DNA of 64,000 nucleotides from Methyloligella sp. GL2 (GTDB lineage: Bacteria; Pseudomonadota; Alphaproteobacteria; Rhizobiales; Methyloligellaceae). Under the pieces are notes generated by a model that saw only the letters and a list, made by a program, of their open reading frames with translations, was not told the origin of the DNA and did no database searches. Position numbers and translations under genes: made by a program. This document shows, piece by piece, positions 54,010-62,879 of the stretch; positions within the stretch are counted from its first letter, which is position 1, and every line of letters starts with the position of its first letter. The stretch spans positions 757,501 through 821,500 of the forward strand of contig NZ_CP054476.1 in NCBI RefSeq assembly GCF_013341275.1, in the 5' to 3' direction.

Positions 54010-55374
54010 CTACCAATCCACCTGGGCGCGCATGGCCACGCCGGTGATGTCCGCGCCGTCATTGACGCCGCCGTCGATCTCCGACTGGGCGACGTTGAGC
54101 ATCAGCCTGGTGTGATTGGTGAGGTACCAGTTGAGGCCGATCAGCCAGGTATCCTGCTCGCCGCATTCGAGGCAGCCGCCCTCGGAGAGGTCGATGACGT
54201 CGTAGCGGCCCGCAATCTGCCAAGCGCCCCAGCCGCCGTCATTGACCGGGTTCTTCACCTTCACGCGACCGAACACGCCTTCCTTGTAGGGGCGGGTCTC
54301 GCCGGTGAGGAAGTAGCTGGTATCGACATACCAGCCGTCATAGGTGGGGTCGGAGGCGAAGCTCGGCGCGTCCACCTTGTTCTGCATATACTCGCTCTGC
54401 ACCGAGAACGGCCCCCAGACGCCGGCAAATTCCAAACCCCAAAGCGTATCGCTCTCGCCGATATTGCCGGTGTCGACGAAGCGGTCGGTGAGATGGAAAT
54501 CGTCCGCCCGCTGGCGATAGCTGTAAGGGGTCAGATCCCCGGCATTGCGATGACGGACGCTGGCACCTAGATGCAGCACCTTATCGTCGGTCAGCACCGG
54601 CGCGATGGTGGCGCGGGCCGCGAAGGTGCCGCCCTCGTCGGGAGCGCCGTCGTCCACATTGGCGCCGTATAGGCCGGCGCCGAGGGTCCAGCGTTCGCGC
54701 TTCATGTCGGCGCCGATGCCGATCTGGCGCTGAAGGCCGAAGGCATCGGTGATCGCGGCGCGCTCCATGAAGGTGATGTAGTTGGAGCTGGTGAGCTCCT
54801 CGAGGGAGTTATAGGTCTTGAAGTGGCCGATGGTGATGTCCGCGGGCAGGGCCGTATAGCGAAGATAGGCGTCGTCGACCTCCGCCCCATCGGCGAAGTT
54901 CATCTCGAAGCGGTATTTGAAATCTCCGAACATGACACCGTCGACGCCGAGCCGCGCCTGACGAAGCTCGGTGGCGTTGATGTCCGGTGCGCCGGTGATA
55001 GGTCCGTCCTGATCGACATTGGCGTAATCGGTCAAGACACGGCCGCGGACCTTGAATTGGAAGTCGCCATCCTTGCTGGTGATCTGCGGCGCGCCTTTCC
55101 ATTTCACCGTGTAGTCGGGCTCAGGCGCAGGCGCCGGTGCGGCGGTAGAAAGCCTGGCCGTATTCTGTGCCGAGCGTGCATTGGCATTGGCGCGGGCGGC
55201 CTCCGCTTCGGCCGCTGCGACCTTTCTTTGCAGCTCCTGAAGCTGCGCCTGCATGGCTTCGATCTGGGCCTGCAGCTCGGCTGCCGTCTGGGCTTCGGCA
55301 TGGCGCGGAAGTCCGGAGGCGAGCAGCATAAACCCGAGCCCTGCGGCCAGGTAAGTTTTTGAAAATGCCCCCAT
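54010..55374 (-). CDS. OprO/OprP-family anion-selective porin
   Basis: A 454-residue precursor: signal peptide ending HAEAQ, then a coiled coil of about 55 residues (AAELQAQIEAMQAQLQELQRKVAAAEAEAAR), then a beta-barrel with DFQFKVRGRVLTDYANVDQDGP and closing TGVAMRAQVDW. This matches the phosphate/pyrophosphate-selective porin family, which supplies anions under starvation. Its promoter region has the same 25-bp palindrome as the sulfate transporter gene 5.9 kb away, so the anion is more likely sulfate or an organosulfur compound than phosphate. Confidence 0.87.
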   Translation of the reverse strand: MGAFSKTYLAAGLGFMLLASGLPRHAEAQTAAELQAQIEAMQAQLQELQRKVAAAEAEAARANANARSAQNTARLSTAAPAPAPEPDYTVKWKGAPQITSKDGDFQFKVRGRVLTDYANVDQDGPITGAPDINATELRQARLGVDGVMFGDFKYRFEMNFADGAEVDDAYLRYTALPADITIGHFKTYNSLEELTSSNYITFMERAAITDAFGLQRQIGIGADMKRERWTLGAGLYGANVDDGAPDEGGTFAARATIAPVLTDDKVLHLGASVRHRNAGDLTPYSYRQRADDFHLTDRFVDTGNIGESDTLWGLEFAGVWGPFSVQSEYMQNKVDAPSFASDPTYDGWYVDTSYFLTGETRPYKEGVFGRVKVKNPVNDGGWGAWQIAGRYDVIDLSEGGCLECGEQDTWLIGLNWYLTNHTRLMLNVAQSEIDGGVNDGADITGVAMRAQVDW

Positions 55375-55402
55375 TTTTTGTCTCCTGCTAGGGTTGATAT
55401 AA

Positions 55403-55427
55403 AAACACTACTTGATCAGTAGAGTTT
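55403..55427. promoter_or_regulatory. 25-bp palindrome, candidate Rrf2 operator (porin copy)
   Basis: AAACACTAC-TTGATCA-GTAGAGTTT: arms match in 8 of 9 positions. It lies 28 nt upstream of the porin start. Its arms are identical to those at 61287-61311 before sbp, and the flank ACAAG is shared as well. On the minus strand a TTGTAA-N16-TAGTGT promoter overlaps it, so binding would block transcription. Confidence 0.72.
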
Positions 55428-55516
55428 TACAAGACTTGGATTTTTCTTTCTTTTGCCGGATCGGAAAACGGAATTCCGTGCGCTGCGATTGCGGCGGTCA
55501 AAGTTGTTCGGCTCGC

Positions 55517-57256
55517 TCAAAAGAAGGCCAAGTGGAGTGCCAGGATGGCGGCCCCTCCCGAAAGCAGAACAAGCGGCAGGCCGAGGCGTGGAAACGTCGT
55601 GAAGCGATAGCCGGCGACACTCATCACCAGCGCATTGTTGTGGTGGCCGAAGGGGGCCAAGAAATCCAAAGAGACGCCGACGGCGATGGCCAGGAGATAG
55701 GGCTCCGGCGCGAGACCGGCCCCTTCGGCAACGGCGATGGCGATGGGCGCCAGGGCGATGGCGGAAGAGACATTGTTGACGAAGGGCGTCAGCGCCACGG
55801 CGCAGAACAGCATGCAGGCGAGCAGCACGGTCGGATGGTTCGGTCCGACGAAGCCGATCACCGCCTCCGCCGACGCATTGGCCAGCCCGGTCGTTGCGAC
55901 CGCCTCGCCGATGGGGATCATGGCCGCCAGCATCAGCAGGATCGGCCAGTTGAGATCGGCGACGAGATTGCGCAAATCGGCGGCGCCCGCTAGGGCGAGG
56001 ACGAGAACCGCACCGCCGAATGCGATTTGCGGCGGCAGCAGATTGGCCGCGGCCAAAGCCACGGCGGCGGCAAAGACGCTTAAGGCGAGCCAGCCTTGAG
56101 TTTCGCCTGGGCCAAAACTTTGTGGCGCCAGGGAAAGACAGTCGGTCTCGTCTAGCGCGGCGGCAATGGCGTCCGGCTCGCCCCGGAGCAGCAGGATGTC
56201 GCTTGGCCGGATCTGCAGATCGGCCAGGCGGCCCTCGATACGCTGCTGGCGGGTGGAGAGGGCGATGATCTCGATATCGCGGCTGAGGAAGGCTTCGATC
56301 GTATTGGCGGTCGAGCCGACGATCATGCTCTGGGGCAGCACGATCGCCTCGGTGTAACCCGCGCCGCGTGCAATGTCGGTTCCGGCGATCTCGACTTCGC
56401 CGTCCCCGCTGAGCCGCTCGATCTCCGAAGACGGTGCCTCGACGATAAGGATGTCGCCTGACTCAAGCAGCGCTTCGCCGGGCTTGGCGAAGATGCGGCG
56501 GCCGTCGCGGATATGGCCGAACACCTCGCCCTCTAGCCAATCGCCCATCATGCTCACCGGGCTTCCCTTCAGGCTGGAGCCGGCGGGAATACGAAGCTCG
56601 GTGACGAAGCGGCGTGTCCGTTCCGGCGCTTGCTCTTTGCTGCCACCGCCATGACCGAGCAGCTTCGGCGCGGCGAGGACCAGAAAGGCAAGGCCGATCA
56701 AGGTGGCGGGGAGGCCCGCGATCGCAATATCGAAAAAACCGAGCGGCTGGCCGGTGGCGGATTGCTCGAAATTGGAGACCACCAGGTTCGCTGGCGTGCC
56801 GATCACCGAGCAGGTGCCGCCGAGCAGTGTGGCGAAGGAGAGCGGCATCAGGATCCGCGCCGGTGTGGTTCCGGCGGAGCGGCACAGCACCAGCGCGACG
56901 GGCAGCCAAAGCGCGAGCGCGCCGATATTGTTGATGAAGACCGAGGTGAGCGCGCCTAAGCCGCAGACCAGGATCAGCACTTGCCGCTCGGTTTGGGCGA
57001 TGGCGGCGAGGCGCCGCGTGAGACCTTGCATCAGATGCGAGCGCGACAGCACCCGCGTTAGGATCAAAAGCTCGGCGAGGGTGATGACCGCGGGGTTGGC
57101 GAAACCGCCAAAGGCGCTGCCGAACGGCACCAGGCCGAGCAGCAACGCGGCGGCAAGACCGCCGAGCGCCACGAGCTCGATGCGGAACCGGTCGAGCGCG
57201 AAAAGCACCAGCAGCCCGACCAAAAGCAGCAGTAACACAATCTGAGGTGACGTCAT
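55517..57256 (-). CDS. SLC13-family permease with two RCK-C (TrkA-C) domains
   Basis: A 579-residue protein. Helices at both ends surround a central soluble region with two TrkA-C domains (about 205-290 and 295-370, RIPAGSSLKGSPVSM... FGHIRDGRRIFAKPGEALLESGDILIVEAP). Membrane motifs include INNIGALALWLPVAL and FVNNVSSAIALAPIAIAVAEGAGLAPEPYLLAIAVGVSLDFLAPFGHHNNALV, the paired SNT-like sites of the SLC13/DASS group. Such proteins are sulfate or dicarboxylate importers, and the TrkA-C form is common in sulfur-related loci. It sits directly downstream of the sulfate transporter operon (69 nt after cysA). Confidence 0.87.
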   Translation of the reverse strand: MTSPQIVLLLLLVGLLVLFALDRFRIELVALGGLAAALLLGLVPFGSAFGGFANPAVITLAELLILTRVLSRSHLMQGLTRRLAAIAQTERQVLILVCGLGALTSVFINNIGALALWLPVALVLCRSAGTTPARILMPLSFATLLGGTCSVIGTPANLVVSNFEQSATGQPLGFFDIAIAGLPATLIGLAFLVLAAPKLLGHGGGSKEQAPERTRRFVTELRIPAGSSLKGSPVSMMGDWLEGEVFGHIRDGRRIFAKPGEALLESGDILIVEAPSSEIERLSGDGEVEIAGTDIARGAGYTEAIVLPQSMIVGSTANTIEAFLSRDIEIIALSTRQQRIEGRLADLQIRPSDILLLRGEPDAIAAALDETDCLSLAPQSFGPGETQGWLALSVFAAAVALAAANLLPPQIAFGGAVLVLALAGAADLRNLVADLNWPILLMLAAMIPIGEAVATTGLANASAEAVIGFVGPNHPTVLLACMLFCAVALTPFVNNVSSAIALAPIAIAVAEGAGLAPEPYLLAIAVGVSLDFLAPFGHHNNALVMSVAGYRFTTFPRLGLPLVLLSGGAAILALHLAFF

Positions 57257-57325
57257 CCCCGCCGCGTTCCGTCAAAGGGCCAGCCTCGCCGGTGACGGCG
57301 CGCCGTTCTTGGCGTCCCTTTGGCT

Positions 57326-58450
57326 CTAAGCGTCCGCTCCGCCGCGCGACGCATCGGCATAAAGACGCCAGCGCCGCGGAAGCACCGACACCGGATCGCC
57401 GGAATTGAGCACGGATTCGGCAATAATCTCAATCTCGAAGCGCCCGATGCCGGGAACGGCGATCTCGGCGAAGCGGGAACGGCCGCTCCGGCGCAAGCTC
57501 TCCACAATGCCTTCGATCGCGCCGGTGCCGGCCTCGACAAGCTCGACCTCGTGCGGGCGGAAATAGAGCGAGGCGGCGCCTTCGGCGGTGTCGCCCGGAT
57601 CGATGGCAAGCGGCACGCCGTCGAGCAGCACCTCGCCGGATTTGACGTTGACGGGCAGCACGCTGGATTCGCCGATAAAGGAGAAGACGAAGGGCGAGTT
57701 CGGCGCATCGTAGATTTCGTCCGGCGTGCCGGCCTGCTCGATCCGGCCCTGGCTCATCACCACGACGCGGTCGGCCAGCTCCATCGCCTCCTCCTGATCG
57801 TGGGTGACGAACAGGGTGGTGTGGCCGGTCGTGTCGTGGATCTCGCGCAGCCAGCGGCGCAGTTCCTTGCGAACCTTGGCATCGAGGGCGCCGAAGGGTT
57901 CGTCGAGCAGCAGAATGCGCGGCTCGGTGGCGAGCGCCCGGGCGAAAGCGACGCGCTGGCGCTGACCGCCGGAGAGCTGGGTGGGGTAGCGGCGGCCGAG
58001 GCCGGAAAGCTGCACCAGCTCGAGCAGCTCTTCGGCCCGCTTGCGGATGGCGGCGGCGCTGGGCCGGCGGAAGAAGGGCCGCACCTTGAGGCCGAAGCCG
58101 ATATTGTCGAGCACGCGCATATGGCGGAACAGGGCGTAGTTCTGGAACACGAAGCCGATATTGCGCTGCTGCACGGTCAGCGCCGAGGCATCGTCCTGAT
58201 CGAACAGGATGCGGCCGGTATTGGGGAATTCCAGCCCGGCGATGATGCGCAGCAGCGTGGTCTTGCCCGAGCCGGATGGGCCGAGCAGGGCGACCAGCTC
58301 GCCGCCTTCGATCTTCAGCGAGGTTTCGTGCAAGGCGGCCGCGGCACCGAATGTCTTCGATACGCGGTCGATGGTGAGGTCGACGGAATCGCTCCAGCCG
58401 CGCGCTTCCGTAGCGCGGGGTTCGTTTGCGGATCTTACAAGCGCGTCCAT
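57326..58450 (-). CDS. cysA: Sulfate/thiosulfate ABC transporter ATP-binding protein
   Basis: A 374-residue ATPase with Walker [11 protein letters not shown]-loop [11 protein letters not shown], signature [12 protein letters not shown], Walker [13 protein letters not shown], switch His VTHDQ and a C-terminal TOBE-like domain carrying [10 protein letters not shown]. The [11 protein letters not shown] and YFRPHEVE segments are characteristic of CysA. It is the last gene of the operon sbp - cysT - cysW - cysA on the minus strand. Confidence 0.93.
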   Translation of the reverse strand: MDALVRSANEPRATEARGWSDSVDLTIDRVSKTFGAAAALHETSLKIEGGELVALLGPSGSGKTTLLRIIAGLEFPNTGRILFDQDDASALTVQQRNIGFVFQNYALFRHMRVLDNIGFGLKVRPFFRRPSAAAIRKRAEELLELVQLSGLGRRYPTQLSGGQRQRVAFARALATEPRILLLDEPFGALDAKVRKELRRWLREIHDTTGHTTLFVTHDQEEAMELADRVVVMSQGRIEQAGTPDEIYDAPNSPFVFSFIGESSVLPVNVKSGEVLLDGVPLAIDPGDTAEGAASLYFRPHEVELVEAGTGAIEGIVESLRRSGRSRFAEIAVPGIGRFEIEIIAESVLNSGDPVSVLPRRWRLYADASRGGADA

Positions 58451-58459
58451 AGCGGCCTC

Positions 58460-59377
58460 CTAGTGGCGGCGGGTGCCCGCGATCTGGTCGGCGTAAAGCC
58501 ACTCCAGCACGAGCTTGACGATGAGGGTGAGAAGCGCGAGCAGCGCGAGAAGCGAGGCCACAGCGAAGGCGGCGGCGAAGTTGTACTCGTTGTAGAGAAT
58601 CTCGACATGCAGCGGCATGGTGTTGGTCTCGCCGCGGATATGACCGGAGACCACCGAGACGGCGCCGAACTCGCCCATGGCGCGGGCGTTGCAGAGGATC
58701 ACGCCGTAGAGCAGCGCCCAGCGGATATTGGGCAAGGTGACGTGCCAGAAGGTGCGCCAGCCGCTGGCGCCCAGGGTGAGGGCGGCTTCCTCCTCCGCAG
58801 TGCCTTGTTCCTGCATCAGCGGGATCAGCTCTCGGGCGATGAAGGGGAAGGTGACGAAGATGGTCGCTAGCACGATGCCGGGCAGGGCGAAGACGATCTC
58901 GATGCCGTGCTCGCGCAAGAACGGGCCGAGCACGCTTTGGGCGCCGAACAGCAGGATATAGATCAGGCCGGAGATCACCGGCGAGATCGAGAAGGGCAGA
59001 TCGATCAGCGTGTTCAGCAGGCTCTTGCCGCGGAACTCGTATTTGGCGATGGCCCATGAGGCGGCGATGCCGAAGACCAGATTGGCCGGAACGGCGATGC
59101 CGGCGGCCAGCAAAGTGAGCTTGATGGCGGCGACGGCGTCGGGCTCCGAGACCGCCTCCCAATAGGCCCCGAACCCGGCGCGGAAGGCCTCCGCGAACAC
59201 CGCTCCCAGCGGCAGCAGCACGAAGAGAGCGAGGAAGCCGATCGCGATGGCGATCAGCGTCCAGCGGGTTGCGGCCTTCTCGCCCGTGGCGCTCGTCTTG
59301 GAGTGTGCAGGCGGCAGAAGCGGCGCGATGGCGGCCTCGCCGAGCGGCGGTGTGCTAGCCAAATTCGCGTTAGCCAT
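58460..59377 (-). CDS. cysW: Sulfate ABC transporter permease CysW
   Basis: A 305-residue permease. The coupling loop EEEAALTLGASGWRTFWHVTLPNIRWALLYG and IDLPFSISPVISGLIYILLFG are CysW hallmarks, as is the NARAMGEFGAVSVVSGHIRGETNTMPLHVEILYNEY stretch. It overlaps the end of cysT by 8 nt. The 45-residue hydrophilic N-terminus is longer than usual for CysW. Confidence 0.94.
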   Translation of the reverse strand: MANANLASTPPLGEAAIAPLLPPAHSKTSATGEKAATRWTLIAIAIGFLALFVLLPLGAVFAEAFRAGFGAYWEAVSEPDAVAAIKLTLLAAGIAVPANLVFGIAASWAIAKYEFRGKSLLNTLIDLPFSISPVISGLIYILLFGAQSVLGPFLREHGIEIVFALPGIVLATIFVTFPFIARELIPLMQEQGTAEEEAALTLGASGWRTFWHVTLPNIRWALLYGVILCNARAMGEFGAVSVVSGHIRGETNTMPLHVEILYNEYNFAAAFAVASLLALLALLTLIVKLVLEWLYADQIAGTRRH

Positions 59378-60227
59378 GGGTGAACCTCCGGCGCTGCCAG
59401 AGCTGGATCAGGTGGATGAGAAGCAGCAGCGAGAAGGAGATCATCAACATCGCCGCGCCGATGGCGGTGGCGCCGGCATAGTTGAACTCCTCCAGCCGGA
59501 TGGTGATCAGCAGCGGGGCAATCTCCGAGACGTAAGGGATGTTGCCGGCGATGAAGATTACCGAGCCGTATTCGCCGACGGCGCGGGCCAGCGCCAGAGT
59601 GAAGCCGGTGAGGATGGCTGGCATAAGCGCCGGCAGGATGACCGAGCGCAAGGTGCGGAAGCGACTTGCGCCGAGGGTCGCGGCGGCTTCCTCCAGCTCC
59701 TTGTCGAGATCCTCCAGCACCGGCTGCACCGTGCGCACGACGAAAGGCAGGCCGATGAAGATCAGGGCGATAACGATGCCGAGCGGCGTATAGGCCACCT
59801 TGATGCCGAGGGGCGCGAGCAGCCCGCCGATGGGGCCGTTCGGCGCATAGAGCGCGGTGAGCGCGATACCGGCCACGGCGGTGGGCAAAGCAAAGGGCAA
59901 ATCGACCAGCGCATCGAACAGGCGCCTGCCGGGAAAATCATAGCGCACGAAAGCCCAGGCGATGATCAGCCCGAACACGGCGTTCACGCTGGCGGCGAAC
60001 AGGGCGGCGAGGAAGCTGAGGCGCAGCGCGGCGAGGGTGCGCGGCTCCAGCATGATGTCCCAGAAGCCGGACCAGCCGAGGCTGGCGGCATTGAGCAGCA
60101 GCGCTGCCAGAGGCAGCAGCACGATGAGGCCGAGATAGGTGAGGCTGAAACCGAGCGCCAACCCGAAACCGGGGATGACGCTCGGCTCCTTCCATCGCCA
60201 CCTGCCGGCCGAAGCGGCAAGTGTCAT
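59370..60227 (-). CDS. cysT: Sulfate ABC transporter permease CysT (CysU)
   Basis: A 285-residue permease with DLPFALPTAVAGIALTALY, the coupling loop LEEAAATLGASRFRTLRSVILPALMPAILTG and AVGEYGSVIFIAGN, all typical of CysT/CysU. It pairs with CysW to form the membrane pore. The start is 3 nt after the binding-protein stop. Confidence 0.94.
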   Translation of the reverse strand: MTLAASAGRWRWKEPSVIPGFGLALGFSLTYLGLIVLLPLAALLLNAASLGWSGFWDIMLEPRTLAALRLSFLAALFAASVNAVFGLIIAWAFVRYDFPGRRLFDALVDLPFALPTAVAGIALTALYAPNGPIGGLLAPLGIKVAYTPLGIVIALIFIGLPFVVRTVQPVLEDLDKELEEAAATLGASRFRTLRSVILPALMPAILTGFTLALARAVGEYGSVIFIAGNIPYVSEIAPLLITIRLEEFNYAGATAIGAAMLMISFSLLLLIHLIQLWQRRRFTHG

Positions 60228-60230
60228 GGT

Positions 60231-61259
60231 CTAGCTGCCCTTCTTGTAGATCTGGTCGAAGATGCCGCCATCGGCGAAGAAGCGCGGCTGCGCCTCTTTC
60301 CAGCCGCCGAAGCTGTCGATCCCGACAAGCTCAAGATCGGGGAAGCGCTTCAGATCGGCCGCGTCCGCCAGCTCCGGCTTGGCGGGGCGGTAATAGTTCT
60401 TGGCCGCCAGCTCCTGGCCCTGCTTACTGTACAGAAATTCCAGATAGGCCTCCGCCACCTTGCGGGTGCCGTGGGCGTCGACATTGCCGTCGACCAGGGC
60501 GACCGGGGGCTCCGCCTTGATGGAGAGGGTGGGCACGACGATCTCGAATTGGTCGGGGCCGAGCTCCTGCAGCGCCAGGAAGGCCTCGTTCTCCCAGGCG
60601 AGCAGCACGTCGCCGATGCCGCGCTGGACGAAGGTGGTGGTGGCGCCGCGGGCGCCGGTATCGAGCACGGGTACGTTTTGATAGAGCTTGGCGACATAAT
60701 CGCGCGCGGCCTGCTCGTTACCGCCGGCCTTCTCCGCATAGGCCCAGGCGGCGAGGAAGTTCCAGCGCGCGCCGCCGGAGGTTTTCGGGTTGGGGGTGAT
60801 GACCTCGACGCCGTCCTTGGTCAGGTCCGGCCAATCCTTGATCGCCTTCGGATTGCCTTTGCGGACCAGGAACACGATGGTCGAGGTGTAGGGCGCGCTG
60901 TTATCGGGGAGGCGCTTGCGCCAATCGGCGTCGATCTTGCCGGTTCTCTCGGCGATGGCGTCGATATCGGCTTCTAGAGCCAGGGTCACGACATCGGCCT
61001 GCAGCCCGTCGATCACCGCGCGGGCCTGCTTGCCCGAGCCGCCATGGGACTGGCGGATGCGCACATCCTCGCCGGTCTCCTGTTTCCAGTGCTCGGCGAA
61101 GGCTTGGTTGAAGGTCTTATAGAGCTCCCGCGTCGGGTCGTAGGAGACGTTGAGGAGCGTGGTCTGGGCGCTGGCGAGGCCGGTGCCGAAACCGGTGAAG
61201 GCGATGACCGCGGTGGCGGCCAAGATGGTTCGCAATCGTCTGGTTCGAAGCTTGGTCAT
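60231..61259 (-). CDS. Sulfate-binding protein (Sbp/CysP)
   Basis: A 342-residue precursor with a Sec signal peptide ([16 protein letters not shown]). Sulfate-binding signatures include [50 protein letters not shown] and [17 protein letters not shown]. The ATG at 61259 (RBS ggaga) is preferred over an in-frame start at 61292, which would lie within the operator palindrome. First gene of the operon; the operator lies 28 nt upstream. Whether it prefers sulfate (Sbp) or thiosulfate (CysP) is not decided. Confidence 0.93.
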   Translation of the reverse strand: MTKLRTRRLRTILAATAVIAFTGFGTGLASAQTTLLNVSYDPTRELYKTFNQAFAEHWKQETGEDVRIRQSHGGSGKQARAVIDGLQADVVTLALEADIDAIAERTGKIDADWRKRLPDNSAPYTSTIVFLVRKGNPKAIKDWPDLTKDGVEVITPNPKTSGGARWNFLAAWAYAEKAGGNEQAARDYVAKLYQNVPVLDTGARGATTTFVQRGIGDVLLAWENEAFLALQELGPDQFEIVVPTLSIKAEPPVALVDGNVDAHGTRKVAEAYLEFLYSKQGQELAAKNYYRPAKPELADAADLKRFPDLELVGIDSFGGWKEAQPRFFADGGIFDQIYKKGS

Positions 61260-61286
61260 GATCGTGTCTCCGTGTTGAAGGAGATT

Positions 61287-61311
61287 AAACACTACAAGTT
61301 TAGTAGAGTTT
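61287..61311. promoter_or_regulatory. 25-bp palindrome, candidate Rrf2 operator (sulfate operon copy)
   Basis: AAACACTAC-AAGTTTA-GTAGAGTTT: the arms are identical to those of the porin copy (55403-55427); only the 7-nt centre differs. It lies 28 nt before the sbp start, and a TTGTGA-N16-TAGTGT promoter on the minus strand overlaps it. Confidence 0.75.
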
Positions 61312-61412
61312 CACAAGTCAGCCAAATGCCAAATTCGCGCGGCGGCATGCGCGCGCGAATGCGCCGTTTCCGGCGGCTTGAGAAAAATCGTTTCGGGGAA
61401 AGGGTGGGCCGC

Positions 61413-61868
61413 TTACGCGGATTTCGCTTCCGTCTCGCTTAGATCGCCGACCTCGGCAAGGCCCGGCTTCTGCATCGCTTCGGCGATGGTGACGCGATCC
61501 AGCACGTCGCGGGCGGATTCGGCGACGCGGGCGAAAACCCGGCGGATCTCGCAGGTTTTCTCGTCCCTGCAATCGTTGCAGGGCTTATACGCGGTGCGGC
61601 TGAGGCAGGGGAGCGGGGCGATCGGTCCGTCGATGATGCGCAGCACCCGGCCGAAGGTGATCTGGTCGGCCGGCATGTGCAGCTCATAGCCGCCGGAGCG
61701 GCCGCGCCGGCTCGAGACAAGCCCCTGATATTTCAGGTCGAGAAGGATCTGCTCCAGAAATTTGCGCGGAATCTTCTGCTCCTCGGCAATCTCCCCAATG
61801 GTGGGGGATTTGCCTTCGGCGAGGGCGAGCAGCGCGCGCAACGCATATCGGGCTTTCTGAGAGATCAT
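61413..61868 (-). CDS. Rrf2-family transcriptional regulator, probable sulfur-assimilation repressor
   Basis: A 151-residue Rrf2 protein: MISQKARYALRALLALAEGK at the start, the winged helix GEIAEEQKIPRKFLEQILLDLKYQGLVSSRRGRSGGYEL, then a cysteine cluster C-x8-C-x2-C-x5-C (about 88-107) that could bind an Fe-S cluster, although the spacing is not that of IscR. It is encoded directly upstream of the sulfate operon and is the natural candidate to bind the shared 25-bp palindromes. A related Rrf2 protein, CymR, controls cysteine metabolism in Firmicutes. The link to the operator is inference. Confidence 0.85.
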   Translation of the reverse strand: MISQKARYALRALLALAEGKSPTIGEIAEEQKIPRKFLEQILLDLKYQGLVSSRRGRSGGYELHMPADQITFGRVLRIIDGPIAPLPCLSRTAYKPCNDCRDEKTCEIRRVFARVAESARDVLDRVTIAEAMQKPGLAEVGDLSETEAKSA

Positions 61869-62023
61869 TATCTCTATCTAGTTACTCGTGTAAGCGGCGG
61901 CACACAAGACCTCGTGGGGCAAAATGACTTGGCGGGCGGCGCTACATCACGGTACGCCAGCTTTGTCTTTTCGGCGGAGCGTCGCCCGCTTAGGGTACGC
62001 CCACAACTCCCGAGGGCTTTCTC

Positions 62024-62854
62024 TTGCAGCTTCTTTATGCGCATAGCCAGCTTGTCTGGCTCGTCGTCGCGTTGCTGGGCGGCGGCTTGGTCACCGGCTT
62101 CCTCGCCGGGCTGCTAGGCATCGGCGGCGGCGGCATTCTGGTACCGGTGCTGTTCGAGGTCTTCGGCTTTCTCGATACGCCCGACGATATCCGCATGCAG
62201 ATGGTGCTCGGCACCTCGTTCGCGGTGATCGTGCCGACGGCGCTCCGCTCGTTTCTCTCGCACCGGAAGCGGGGTGCGGTGGACGAGAAGGCGCTGATCC
62301 GTCTCGGCCCCTTCGTGGTGGCCGGTGTGCTTGCCGGCATCGGGCTCGTCTCGGTGGTCTCCGGCGCGTTTCTGACCTGGGTCTGGGTGGTGTTCGGCGG
62401 GCTGCTCGGCTTCAAGATGATCTTGGGACGGGAGGATTGGCGCATCGCCGACGATCTTCCTTCCAGCCGGATCATGGAGGGGATCGGCTTTGTCATCGGG
62501 CTGCTCTCGACGCTGATGAGCATCGGCGGCGGCATGTTCCTGGTCAGCCTGTTCACGCTGTGCGGCTGGTCGATCCGGAAATCGGTGGCGACATCGAGCG
62601 GGTTCGGGCCGCTGATCGCGGTGCCGGGGCTGCTCGGCTATATCTGGGCCGGTTGGGGCAATCCGGATCTGCCGCCCTATTCGCTGGGCTATGTCAGCCT
62701 TTTGGGTGCGGCGTTGATTATCCCGTTGAGCGTGCTTGCCGCGCCGTTCGGCGTGCACGTCGCCCACAGCATCTCCAAGCGCAAGCTGGAGCTGGCCTTC
62801 GGGATTTTCCTGCTGCTGGTCTCGCTGCGGCTGCTGATCTCGGTTCTGCCCTGA
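62024..62854 (+). CDS. Sulfite exporter TauE/SafE family permease
   Basis: A 276-residue protein with about eight helices in two halves. It shows the two TauE/SafE repeats: GFLAGLLGIGGGGILVPVL and GLLSTLMSIGGGMFLVSLF, each ending in the conserved glycine turn. Members export sulfite, sulfonates or other organic anions. The start is TTG at 62024 with cgaggg upstream. It is divergent from the Rrf2 gene, in keeping with a sulfur role, but no copy of the palindrome lies before it. Confidence 0.85.
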   Translation: MQLLYAHSQLVWLVVALLGGGLVTGFLAGLLGIGGGGILVPVLFEVFGFLDTPDDIRMQMVLGTSFAVIVPTALRSFLSHRKRGAVDEKALIRLGPFVVAGVLAGIGLVSVVSGAFLTWVWVVFGGLLGFKMILGREDWRIADDLPSSRIMEGIGFVIGLLSTLMSIGGGMFLVSLFTLCGWSIRKSVATSSGFGPLIAVPGLLGYIWAGWGNPDLPPYSLGYVSLLGAALIIPLSVLAAPFGVHVAHSISKRKLELAFGIFLLLVSLRLLISVLP

Positions 62855-62879
62855 GCGCGGACGCGACGAGCAGCAGCGC

